Below, one piece after another: positions 16,867 to 25,208 of a stretch of DNA of 61,295 bases. A program made the translations under genes and the position numbers. Positions within the stretch are counted from its first letter, which is position 1; each line of letters begins with the position of its first letter. The DNA comes from CAZUAQ01 sp964618455 (lineage in GTDB: Bacteria; Planctomycetota; Phycisphaerae; UBA1845; PWPN01): the NCBI GenBank assembly GCA_964618455.1, contig CAZUAQ010000036.1, positions 1 through 61,295 of the forward strand, in the 5' to 3' direction. The notes beneath the pieces were generated by a model that worked only from the letters and a program-made list of their open reading frames with translations, was not told the DNA's origin and did no database searches.

Positions 16867-19779
16867 TCAATCATCAGCGGTCCCGTTGTAGTAGGTGGTG
16901 GCCAGGGCAACGGCCTGCATGCCGATCTCCGAACCGATAATTCTTCCGCCGAAGTCATCCTGGACGACATGGATTCCGCCCCAAAGGCGTGACTGACCTG
17001 CCTGATCGGCGGCGTCGTAATAGGTGGCCCACTGCAGGACGACGGTTTCCGTCGGCCCATCCTCAAAGGAAAGCCAGCCCGGATCGAGCACGTAGCCTCC
17101 CATCCCACCCGGGAAATAGGGGCTGCCGGTCAGTTCCGTCAGGACTTCGGCGGCACTACGGCTGAAGGTGCTGTGGCCGGACACAAAGCCGGGGAACGCC
17201 GGTGTCACGAACGTTCTTCGCTGGTAGGGGATCCACTCGATGGCCCGGATCCAGCCCACGCCCCCGATCTCATTTTCACGATCACCCGGCTCGCCCCGCC
17301 AGGAGAACACCGCGATTTCACCTACGTAGCGGGCCAAGTGATGATGACGTTCGCCCGGCGCGGACGAGGCTTCGGTAATCACCTCGATCAATCCGTCCAC
17401 AAGCGGCAAACCTTCCGGATGATAGGACGGACCTGAAGGATCCGTACTCTGCCCGCGCGCGCCGAGTGTCCGGATCAAAGTAATCGGCCTGGCCGAAAGA
17501 TGCGTCCGCTTCAATTCCCACGCGGCGATGGCGGCGTCGTGTACGGCACCGTTCATCGCGAGGTACACATGCACATCCCACGCGAGGTCATTCAGCGGAT
17601 CGCCGGTCCCGAAGAGCCGCTTCTCAAAACCAGGATAGTCGGACATGTCGTTGGCCACGGTATTCCAGTGGCCCGGCGGAGTCTCAGACGCCGGTCCGTC
17701 GGCCCAGAACTCCGAAAGCAACCGCGTGAAGTCGCCCATGTTGACGATCTGGGGCTCGTAGGGTTCACCGGTGGCCGGGTTGACCTCATACCCGGTACCG
17801 TCGTTCGTACCGAGTGAGTTGTTCCCATAGGAGGCGGGAGAAACGTCGACCATCGTGCCCGCTTCAATATCCAGCTCGGACGACTTGCGGATCACCTCGA
17901 CTGTCGCGTCGATCAGTTCCTGATCCAGGGTCGTCGGCGCGTCCAGTTCAAAGTAGGGTTGCCCTTCGCTGACTCGCACGAGGGCGAAGGGAGTCACGTC
18001 GCGCCAGTGGGCTCCGACGTAACCGCGCACTCCGGAACCTTCCGGGATGCCATTCTGTGTCACCGCTTCGGCGAGAACGATTTGCTGCCACTTCGTCGGG
18101 TCGGTCGTGTTCGATCCCGGCTCATCGACGGTCAGCCGCGGCTCACTCGAGACATACCCTTCGGGATCGGCATAGTTGTTCAATTCGTTCGCGCCGTCAT
18201 CGACATAGGCATCGATGTATGCCTGGGCCACGCGATTACCGAATGTGGCGGGCGTATCGCCTACCGTAGACGTGATACCGGTATCGTAACCCAGCACACT
18301 CATCAAGGAATCAAAGCAGGAGAGGGAGACCGCCCCGCCGACAGCCGGCCCGTAGCGGTACGAGAGCAGGCGATAAGCCGCATACGCGATCGCTTCCTCG
18401 CGTGCCGCCTCGACATCCGTCGCAGTCTGTTCTTCGCGGACCAGATATCCAACGGCGGTCTCATCGAAGGCCGCCCAGACGTCCCACATCGCCGCCGAGA
18501 GATGAAACAGGTTGCGTGCGTGCACGGTCGGCCGGGGCGTGTCGCGACGAATGGCGTTGAGCAACTGCTCATTCCATCGCCGCGCCATCGAGGCCTCCGG
18601 ATCCGTATCGATCAGGTCGGCGGGACAGGTGTTGTCGATCGTCTCCGCGGGATCCTGAACCATCACGTATTCTGGGGCGGCCTCGGTGGGATGGCCGTAG
18701 AGAAGGACTCCTTCGTCCAACGCATCGAGCACGTTACCGCCCACAGCCCACACACCGCCTTCGTCATCCACCCATACAGCATGCAACGATTGAATCGTCT
18801 CTTCGAGGCCGGTGTCCTCGAGGACCAGTCCTTCCTCCGATTCGCGGTAGATTTGCCCCTGGGCGCCGGCGGTCCAGAGCACGTTGTCATCGGAGATCCA
18901 CACGCCCTGAAGCAACTGGGAACCCGCCACCTCGGACTGGCTCACGGTTCCGTTGATTTCCAGCACGACGCCATCTCCCTCGGAACCGACCGCCACCACG
19001 CGATCGCCCCGGCCATGCACCGTGAACAACTGGGATTCACCCGGTGTCGCGATGGTGGTGAAACCGTCCGCCGCATTGCCATGCAGGACGACACCTTCCT
19101 CACCGACGACCCAGACGTCCGATGCGGACGTGCCCCATACCTTGAGGAACTGCGGAAGATCGTTGTTTTCATCCTGTGGCAGATCCATCGGCAGTTCCAG
19201 GGTGGACCAGGTCACACCGTCGTAGTGCCAGATGAACCCGTTTCGTCCCGTGGTCGAACCTACGGCGTAGACATCCGTCGCGGAGGAGCCCCAGATGCCG
19301 TAGATGACGGTCTTGCCCAGACCGGGTGTCGCCATCCGCTGAAACGTTCCGTCGTACAGGACGATGCTCGAGTTCGCCCCGGTAAAGAACGCCACATCAT
19401 CGATGGCATAGACCCACCAGAAGTTCCCCGTCATCCCCGTGTCCATCTGCAACCAGGACTCGCCGTCCCAATGAAGCACGACCGGCCCATGACCCGCGTC
19501 TGCGCCGACGGCGAAGACATCGTTCGAGGACGTACCGTGGATGGCCATCAACGAGGAACCGGGAACATCTGCAACCTTGGACCAGACGTAAGGTTTCGCA
19601 TCCTCCGGCGGATTGTCATCCGGGGGATTGTCATCGGGAGGGTTCATGTCGAAGAGGAAACAGCCCATCCCTGTAAGCGAGAAGAGAAATCCGAGTAGCA
19701 TCACGTCACGCAATCGACGTCGCAGGCTTCCTGCCGAAACGATGCGTGAAACTGAATTCAAGCTCAACAGACGTGCCAT
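16867..19779 (-). CDS. Beta-propeller / vanadium-dependent haloperoxidase (PAP2-fold) fusion, probable lipoprotein
   Basis: 970 aa from the ATG at 19779, chosen over the longer frame (to 19860) for its GAGGATGA ribosome site and for the signal sequence that ends at a Cys (LTGMGC). Residues ~50-390 are propeller-like repeats (DVFAVGAD, DVYAVGST, GVWAVGGN) alternating with HWDG/HYDG-W motifs. The C-terminal half carries all three PAP2/haloperoxidase signatures: KX6RP (K757, R764), SGH (H869) and SRX5HX3D (S930, R931, H937, D941). In the family these residues bind vanadate, and the His attacks or coordinates it in halide oxidation; the same fold also hosts acid phosphatases. Substrate choice cannot be read here. 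The upstream gene is a stand-alone paralogue of the propeller half. Likely exported and lipid-anchored. Confidence 0.85.
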   Translation of the reverse strand: MARLLSLNSVSRIVSAGSLRRRLRDVMLLGFLFSLTGMGCFLFDMNPPDDNPPDDNPPEDAKPYVWSKVADVPGSSLMAIHGTSSNDVFAVGADAGHGPVVLHWDGESWLQMDTGMTGNFWWVYAIDDVAFFTGANSSIVLYDGTFQRMATPGLGKTVIYGIWGSSATDVYAVGSTTGRNGFIWHYDGVTWSTLELPMDLPQDENNDLPQFLKVWGTSASDVWVVGEEGVVLHGNAADGFTTIATPGESQLFTVHGRGDRVVAVGSEGDGVVLEINGTVSQSEVAGSQLLQGVWISDDNVLWTAGAQGQIYRESEEGLVLEDTGLEETIQSLHAVWVDDEGGVWAVGGNVLDALDEGVLLYGHPTEAAPEYVMVQDPAETIDNTCPADLIDTDPEASMARRWNEQLLNAIRRDTPRPTVHARNLFHLSAAMWDVWAAFDETAVGYLVREEQTATDVEAAREEAIAYAAYRLLSYRYGPAVGGAVSLSCFDSLMSVLGYDTGITSTVGDTPATFGNRVAQAYIDAYVDDGANELNNYADPEGYVSSEPRLTVDEPGSNTTDPTKWQQIVLAEAVTQNGIPEGSGVRGYVGAHWRDVTPFALVRVSEGQPYFELDAPTTLDQELIDATVEVIRKSSELDIEAGTMVDVSPASYGNNSLGTNDGTGYEVNPATGEPYEPQIVNMGDFTRLLSEFWADGPASETPPGHWNTVANDMSDYPGFEKRLFGTGDPLNDLAWDVHVYLAMNGAVHDAAIAAWELKRTHLSARPITLIRTLGARGQSTDPSGPSYHPEGLPLVDGLIEVITEASSAPGERHHHLARYVGEIAVFSWRGEPGDRENEIGGVGWIRAIEWIPYQRRTFVTPAFPGFVSGHSTFSRSAAEVLTELTGSPYFPGGMGGYVLDPGWLSFEDGPTETVVLQWATYYDAADQAGQSRLWGGIHVVQDDFGGRIIGSEIGMQAVALATTYYNGTADD

Positions 19780-19904
19780 GTGATCATCCTCATGTCTTGG
19801 GATCTTTTCGTGAACATCAAGCAAGGACGATGCCTTGCTTCCCTCTCCCGCCACTCGCACTTTGAGAATGGCTGCTATTCAAAAACAACAAGTCGGTCCG
19901 CCTC

Positions 19905-20936
19905 TTATCTCACATCTCGACGGATGGATTGCGAGCCGATGTAAGCGATCATTCCATCATCCAGAGCCTGCCCGAGATCTCCCCCCACGGCCCAAATGCC
20001 TCCCGCCGGGTCGATCCAGACTCCGTGAAAATCCAACGTGGTCTCGAAATCCGTGTCCACGGAGGCCCATCCGCCAACACCGCGACGGAGGATCGAGCCG
20101 TCGTTCCCGGCAGCCACAGGATCACCCGCCGAAGGCACGGAGACGCCATTCATCTGCAGGAGACCGGAGTCGGCCGTATTGAAGAACTCCCCCCCTTCGA
20201 GTTCTTCAATGACCGCCTCGCCCAGGCCACCGACCGCGATGACCTCCGACGCATTCCCATTCACCGTGAACAAGGTCCGGCTCGTGTCCGTGGGGAGCTG
20301 CGACCATGCCGAGCCATCGAAAAAGAGCACGGTGCCCAGCCGGCCGACCACATAGACCTCCGATGCACTACGTCCCCAGACTTTGTACAGGGTGGGCAAT
20401 CCCGAGGGAGCGACGGAAGAGAGATCCTCAGCAACCCACTCCGCTCCGTCATGTCGCCAGATCACGCCGCCATCGTCAGGACTGTCGAGATCTCCTCCGA
20501 CGGCAAACAGCGCGTCGGAACTCGCACCCCATATTCCGAACAGCGTCTGGTCACCGGGTGTCTCGAAAGCGGAGAAACCGCCGGTCGCAATGTCGTAACT
20601 GAGAATCAGCCCTCCTTCTCCGGCCAGGTAGTAGCGACCGTCGATCGGAGTCACGCTGATCCACCAGAGATCTCCGGTGGCCCCGGAGAGGAGCCGCTCC
20701 CAGGCCTCACCGTCGTAACGAAGTATGTAAGGCCCCGATCCATCACCAGGATCGGCGCCCACGGCGTAAACATCGGAGTCCGAAGTTCCCGTCACCGACA
20801 GCAGCGCCGCCGTCAGATCGGAGAACACCAGGTCATCCTCGGCAGTCACATCCGGTATGGCCGGCGCGCATTGCTGCCCGAGGGTCACGATGACGCACAC
20901 CAGTAAACTGATAAGATAGATACGATTGCGTTTCAT
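19905..20936 (-). CDS. Stand-alone beta-propeller lipoprotein, paralogue of the haloperoxidase N-terminal half
   Basis: 343 aa. The ATG is preceded by CGGAG. An N-terminal basic and hydrophobic segment ends at a Cys (LGQQC), consistent with an exported lipoprotein, though the lipobox is not ideal. The body repeats the pattern DVYAVGAD, LFAVGGDL, VYVVGRLG, GIWAVGGDL with RYDG-W and RHDG-W motifs. It aligns throughout with residues ~50-390 of the next gene, 125 bp downstream, including the GDLWWISV/GNFWWVYA segment and the GMIAYIG/GVLLYGH end. It has no haloperoxidase domain. It may be a partner or substrate-presenting subunit of the fusion enzyme; this is inference. Confidence 0.8.
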   Translation of the reverse strand: MKRNRIYLISLLVCVIVTLGQQCAPAIPDVTAEDDLVFSDLTAALLSVTGTSDSDVYAVGADPGDGSGPYILRYDGEAWERLLSGATGDLWWISVTPIDGRYYLAGEGGLILSYDIATGGFSAFETPGDQTLFGIWGASSDALFAVGGDLDSPDDGGVIWRHDGAEWVAEDLSSVAPSGLPTLYKVWGRSASEVYVVGRLGTVLFFDGSAWSQLPTDTSRTLFTVNGNASEVIAVGGLGEAVIEELEGGEFFNTADSGLLQMNGVSVPSAGDPVAAGNDGSILRRGVGGWASVDTDFETTLDFHGVWIDPAGGIWAVGGDLGQALDDGMIAYIGSQSIRRDVR

Positions 20937-21022
20937 TCCCGAACTCCGAGTCCAACGCCAGAACGTATTGCGTCGTGATTAACCTCTATGGCTCCCCAGA
21001 GACCCTTCGTCACTCCGTGCGA

Positions 21023-21268
21023 TCAGGTCTGCACGGGAGGACCACTGAAGGGATCATCCGAAGATCCCCCGCCACCTGAACCACCGCCTCCATTGCTTTG
21101 CAGGAAGTCAAAGGGCAGCAGTGCGGACAGAAAACCGTACGTCGCATCGGTAATGACGCCGGATACGCCCTCCAGCACGGCGTCCTCGACCGTCGTCGAA
21201 CAATGCGTAAACAACATGCCGCTGCTCAGCAGCGCTGCCCATTTTTTCACTCTGCTATACTTCTTCAT
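21023..21268 (-). CDS. Small probable lipoprotein (81 aa)
   Basis: I chose the ATG at 21268 because AGGTGG sits upstream and it begins with a Lys-rich n-region and a hydrophobic stretch ending at Cys (SGMLFTHC). Upstream in-frame starts give a poorly coding extension. After the Cys there is a short hydrophobic segment (YGFLSALLPFDFLQS), then a Gly/Ser linker and an acidic/Pro end. It lies 86 bp upstream of the propeller gene on the same strand, so it is probably the first gene of that set. I do not recognise a family. Confidence 0.6.
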   Translation of the reverse strand: MKKYSRVKKWAALLSSGMLFTHCSTTVEDAVLEGVSGVITDATYGFLSALLPFDFLQSNGGGGSGGGGSSDDPFSGPPVQT

Positions 21269-21885
21269 TCGATTTGCCACCTGGCATCGCTGCCGGAACA
21301 CTTGACCATGGGCACCGTTCGGCAACATCCGGACCCAGCCCTTCTTCGTCGTCTCAGAGAGGTACGACGATACCGATTTCAGCCACGAAGCGGCCACGCC
21401 ATTTCCGGGGAGAATTGATTTCCCGTCATCGTTGACGTGCCGGTGGCCGCGACTCTCGTTCGACCACTTGTTGGATCTCAGCCTGTTTTGCCCGAACAGG
21501 AGACAGGAAGAATCGGCAATTCATGTGCCGGGATGGTTCTTCATTCAGCTTCAGAGGCCTCAAAGTCGTAACACACTTAAGATACGGCAGTTAGAAAACA
21601 CTTCGCGCAGAAGCAGAGAGGCACGCTCAGCCTGAAGGCTTCGGCGTTCGGATAATTAGTTTCCATCACTGCATAATAATTATCCATTTCGGATGGCAAA
21701 TGAGGGGTGCAACTGTCGCCCGGTTCCGCGTCAAAAGTCCATTTGCGAACCGCAAACGCCGATAATTCTCCGCGGGCGCCGATTTGTCAACTCTGGTATA
21801 CAACTTTCCAGTTGGGAACGCAGACAGATCCCCTGGTCTGGAATTGATTTCAGAATTTGTTTGTCAGCGAAGGAGGTCGGCCGGC
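21269..21885. other. Long divergent intergenic region, no supported gene
   Basis: 617 bp separates the minus-strand lipoprotein set from the porin. Apart from the inverted repeat at 21650-21685, I see no gene, RNA or mobile element. The region is more AT-rich than its flanks at ~21540-21800, as expected for control sequence. Confidence 0.4.
21650..21685. repeat. 9-bp inverted repeat upstream of the porin gene
   Basis: GGATAATTA (21650-21658) and TAATTATCC (21677-21685) are perfect complements around an 18-nt spacer in an AT-rich stretch ~200 bp before the porin start. It could be a regulator-binding site or a structured leader; neither can be decided here. Confidence 0.4.
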
Positions 21886-23373
21886 ATGAGAAGCGGCTGG
21901 AAATGTGCCCCGATGGCGAGGGCCTTGAAAAAGCGAAGAACCTGCAAGCTGGCAGCAAGCGTGTGGCTTGGAGTCGTGGCGCTCCCCGCTGCCCCGCTTC
22001 TGGCTTACACGCCCGGTGAAGTTCCCACGACGCAACCGGCTGAACCCAATCTCGAAGGACCGCATTTCTTCAACTTGCGCTATCGAGAGGACTACAGCTA
22101 CCTGGACGATCATCCGGAGGCCGATGGCACCGATCCCTTCCTGCGGCTGAAGAACATTCGACTGGGAGACGAATGGCGCGTCGATTTCGGAGGAGAGACA
22201 CGCGCGCGATTCGAGAATCGGACCAACCGCTACTTCGGGCTATCCCCGAGGACGTCGAATACACAGCAGAATTACCGCCACATGCTCCATGCCAACGTCA
22301 AGTACAGTGACACCTTCCGGCTCTTTGCACAAGGTATCTTCGCGCATGTGGAAGATCAGGATGGCCCGTTTCAGCCCACGCAGGAAGACCATGGCGACTT
22401 TCAGCAACTGTTCGGTGATTTCCGCCTGGTACCCGACACGTTGACGCTGCGCGTAGGACGTCAGGAAATGGAATATGGCAACAGTCGCGTGGTCGGGCCG
22501 CTCGACTGGGTCTCGACGCGCCGCAAGTTCGACGCCGCCAAATTACTATTCGAGAGTACATACGTTGATGTTGATGTTTTCTATGCCAAGCCTGTCAGCG
22601 TCGATCGCACCCGCCTGAATCACTGGGATCATGAATATGATTTCTACGGGGCGTATGCGACGTACAAGGGCATTCCGGATCATGGCGTCGATGCGTATTT
22701 CTTCGCCAAGGATCAGACACGGGACCTCGAAAACCCCAACGGACATCTCGGAGATCAATCCATTTACACCGTGGGCAGCCGATTCTGGGGACAACCCGGA
22801 AACTGGGACTACGATGCCGAATTCTCCGGCCAATGGGGAACCTGGGCGGGTGACCGTGTCAACGCGTGGGCATTCGACGTCGATGGCGGTTATTCCTTCG
22901 ACATCCCGTTGCACCCTCGACTTGGGGCCGGCCTCTCACTCGCCAGCGGGGATGACGATCCCCGGGATCAGCGAGTCGATACCTACGACCAACTCTTTCC
23001 CTTCGATGACGTGTGCATCGGGATCCTGGATCTCGTGGGCCGACAGAACCTCAACCGCGCGTACGTTTCCCTCGACTTCTGGCCGGTTGAAGACAAGGTC
23101 CTGGCGGCGGTCTATCTTCACGCCTACTGGCTGAATTCGGAGAAGGACTACTATTACGACGTCGGAGGCAGTCCGCTACTGAGAGACCGACACGGACACA
23201 GCGGGACGGAACTCGGGCAGGAACTGGATCTCTGGCTGGAATGGTTTATCGATCCCCATTCGTCACTCGTGTTCGCGTACTCGCATTTCTGGAACGGGCC
23301 GTATGTGAACCATGTTGTTGATGATGACGATCAGGCCGACCTGATCATGATGCAGTATCGATTCCGGTTTTGA
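21886..23373 (+). CDS. Alginate-export (AlgE-like) family outer-membrane porin
   Basis: 495 aa. The ATG at 21886 has a perfect AAGGAGGT 8 bp upstream. A basic n-region (MARALKKRR) and hydrophobic core end in a LLAYTP signal-peptide region. The rest is rich in alternating aromatic and charged strands: LRYREDYSYL, RVDFGGETRARFENR, LFAQGIFAHVED, LRVGRQEMEYGNSRVVGP and a terminal MMQYRFRF ending in Phe. The GRQE.YG..R..GPLDW segment is characteristic of alginate-export/AlgE-type beta-barrels. These barrels sit in the outer membrane and pass anionic polysaccharide or small solutes. The true substrate is unknown. It stands alone, ~115 bp before the CRTAC1 gene. Confidence 0.8.
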   Translation: MRSGWKCAPMARALKKRRTCKLAASVWLGVVALPAAPLLAYTPGEVPTTQPAEPNLEGPHFFNLRYREDYSYLDDHPEADGTDPFLRLKNIRLGDEWRVDFGGETRARFENRTNRYFGLSPRTSNTQQNYRHMLHANVKYSDTFRLFAQGIFAHVEDQDGPFQPTQEDHGDFQQLFGDFRLVPDTLTLRVGRQEMEYGNSRVVGPLDWVSTRRKFDAAKLLFESTYVDVDVFYAKPVSVDRTRLNHWDHEYDFYGAYATYKGIPDHGVDAYFFAKDQTRDLENPNGHLGDQSIYTVGSRFWGQPGNWDYDAEFSGQWGTWAGDRVNAWAFDVDGGYSFDIPLHPRLGAGLSLASGDDDPRDQRVDTYDQLFPFDDVCIGILDLVGRQNLNRAYVSLDFWPVEDKVLAAVYLHAYWLNSEKDYYYDVGGSPLLRDRHGHSGTELGQELDLWLEWFIDPHSSLVFAYSHFWNGPYVNHVVDDDDQADLIMMQYRFRF

Positions 23374-23449
23374 CGTTGAGCCTTATCAGACGTCTCTGAC
23401 GTCCGGGGCGGGTGCAAGGCAATCTGAGTCGCGTTTTCTGAGTCGGTGT

Positions 23450-23479
23450 TTGGTGATCCACCCAATCGAGTGGTAAAAT
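23450..23479 (+). promoter_or_regulatory. Candidate extended -10 promoter for the CRTAC1-kinase-regulator operon
   Basis: TGGTAAAAT (extended -10, hexamer 23474-23479) lies 18 bp after TTGGTG (23450-23455). The predicted start of transcription would be only a few bases before the ATG at 23490, giving a nearly leaderless message. No ribosome site is visible before that ATG. Confidence 0.45.
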
Positions 23480-23489
23480 ATTTTCCATC

Positions 23490-25208
23490 ATGACTAGCCC
23501 ATACCGGCAAACCTTGTTCCTTGGTTCAATTGCAGCCGTTTTCCTGAGTGCATTCTTTGCCTTCTTCTTCTCACCGCTGTCACAGCCATCCTCGGACCAT
23601 TTCTCCCCTGCTGCTTCGTCGGAAAACCGTCAGGGGCCCGGCCTGATCTATCGAGAAGATGGCATGGGGATTCACTTTCAGCATCTCAAGCAGGATGTCC
23701 TTGAGGACATCGCTCAGATCACGGGCTCCGGTGTCTGTGTGGCGGACTTCACCGGGGACGATTTCCCCGATGTGTTACTCCTGGATGGGACGCTCGACGC
23801 TGAAGAGGCGATCATCCACTGCGGACTCTTTCTGAACGACGGTTCCGGAACGTTCGAGAGAGCGCCTGACGACGGTCACCTGAAATGCGATGGCCTGAAC
23901 ATGGGTGCGGTCGCCGGCGATTTCGATAACGACCGCGACCTCGACGTGTATATCACCCGCCTCGGATCGGATCGCCTGTATCGCAACGACGGCGCCGGCG
24001 CCTTCGAGGACATCACGGCCACTTCGGGCATCGCGAATCCGGACTGGGGGACAGGAGCCGCCTGGGCGGATTACGATCGAGACGGTCACCTTGATCTCTT
24101 CGTCGCCAACTACGTCGACTTCCATCCGCGGTACATCCCGGATTCCCACGTCACATCGTCGGATCGGCTCGAACCGGCGGCCTTTAATCCGTATGTCTTC
24201 CCGAGTGCGGCCGATCGGCTGTTTCATAACAACGGTGACGGCACATTCACCGAAGTGACCCGGGTATCCGGAATCTCCGACACCGAGGGCAAGGGGCTCG
24301 GCGTGGTTTTCCTAGATTTGAATGGAGACGCCTGGCCGGACCTGTACACCGTCAACGACGTATCATCGAATCAGTTGTTCCTCAACCAGCAGGATGGAAC
24401 CTTTGTCGAAGCGGCATCCAGCGCCGGCGTAGCGGATCCGCGTGGCGGCATGGGGGCCAGCATCGGTGACCTCGACGGGGATGGCCGATGGGAAATCTTC
24501 TCCACGCACTGGCAGGATGAACTCAACGTTCTCTACCATTTCGTGCGGACGATGGATACGCCTCAACAATCAACATCCCCCATTCCCCTGTACCAGGATG
24601 TCACCGTCGAGCGCGGTCTGGCCCGCCAGGGTTACGGCTACGGATTCACCGGCTGGGGAACCGTTTTCTTCGATGCCGATCATGACGGGGATCTCGATCT
24701 GTACTGGACGAACGGCTACACCAGTCCGGGCGAAGCCGATCCTGGAAGTTGTGTTCGCCAACCGGATCGATTCATGCTCTTCGAGAAGGGACGATACGTC
24801 TCGGGCTCGCATCGACTCGCCAATGTCCCCGCCGGGGCGGGAAGGGGACTGGTGGCGGCCGATCTCGATCGGGATGGCGATCTCGACTTGATTCGGACCA
24901 ACAACAACGGCCCCGTCGTGGTCATCGAGAATCAGATGGCGCGCGGGCACTGGTTCGTCGTCAGGCCGGTGGATGGCGTCGTCCCCGGCTGTCGCGTGCG
25001 TATCACGACGGAAGCCGGGCCGCAGTACCGTGTCATCCTGGCGGGCGACAGTTTCATGAGCTGCAGTCCCCCCGAAGCCCATTTCGGTGTGGGTGCTCAT
25101 GGCCGTATCGATGAAGTGGAGGTCATCTGGCCGGACGGCACGCGCCGCACTTGGCAGGATGTGCCTGCCAATCAGCGCCTCATGGCAAGCAAAGGGGACG
25201 CCACATGA
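23490..25208 (+). CDS. CRTAC1 family protein: FG-GAP/VCBS repeats plus ASPIC/UnbV domain
   Basis: 572 aa. It has an N-terminal membrane anchor or signal (residues ~8-30). At least six FG-GAP/VCBS calcium-binding units follow (DFDNDRDLDVYITR, DYDRDGHLDLFVAN, DLNGDAWPDLYTVND, DLDGDGRWEIFSTHW, DADHDGDLDLYWTNG, DLDRDGDLDLIRTNN). The C-terminal ASPIC/UnbV domain spans ~490-570 (GCRVRITTEAG, EVIWPDGTRRTW). It should be a periplasmic or outer-surface propeller. Its stop overlaps the kinase start (ATGA), so the two are translationally coupled, which suggests that it helps the kinase sense something. That role is inference; the family is mostly uncharacterised in bacteria. Confidence 0.85.
   Translation: MTSPYRQTLFLGSIAAVFLSAFFAFFFSPLSQPSSDHFSPAASSENRQGPGLIYREDGMGIHFQHLKQDVLEDIAQITGSGVCVADFTGDDFPDVLLLDGTLDAEEAIIHCGLFLNDGSGTFERAPDDGHLKCDGLNMGAVAGDFDNDRDLDVYITRLGSDRLYRNDGAGAFEDITATSGIANPDWGTGAAWADYDRDGHLDLFVANYVDFHPRYIPDSHVTSSDRLEPAAFNPYVFPSAADRLFHNNGDGTFTEVTRVSGISDTEGKGLGVVFLDLNGDAWPDLYTVNDVSSNQLFLNQQDGTFVEAASSAGVADPRGGMGASIGDLDGDGRWEIFSTHWQDELNVLYHFVRTMDTPQQSTSPIPLYQDVTVERGLARQGYGYGFTGWGTVFFDADHDGDLDLYWTNGYTSPGEADPGSCVRQPDRFMLFEKGRYVSGSHRLANVPAGAGRGLVAADLDRDGDLDLIRTNNNGPVVVIENQMARGHWFVVRPVDGVVPGCRVRITTEAGPQYRVILAGDSFMSCSPPEAHFGVGAHGRIDEVEVIWPDGTRRTWQDVPANQRLMASKGDAT

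Noticed and set aside
17959..19698. 579-aa plus-strand open frame opposite the haloperoxidase fusion
   Set aside because: High-GC antisense shadow with Arg/His/Gly-biased composition; the minus-strand gene has all catalytic motifs.
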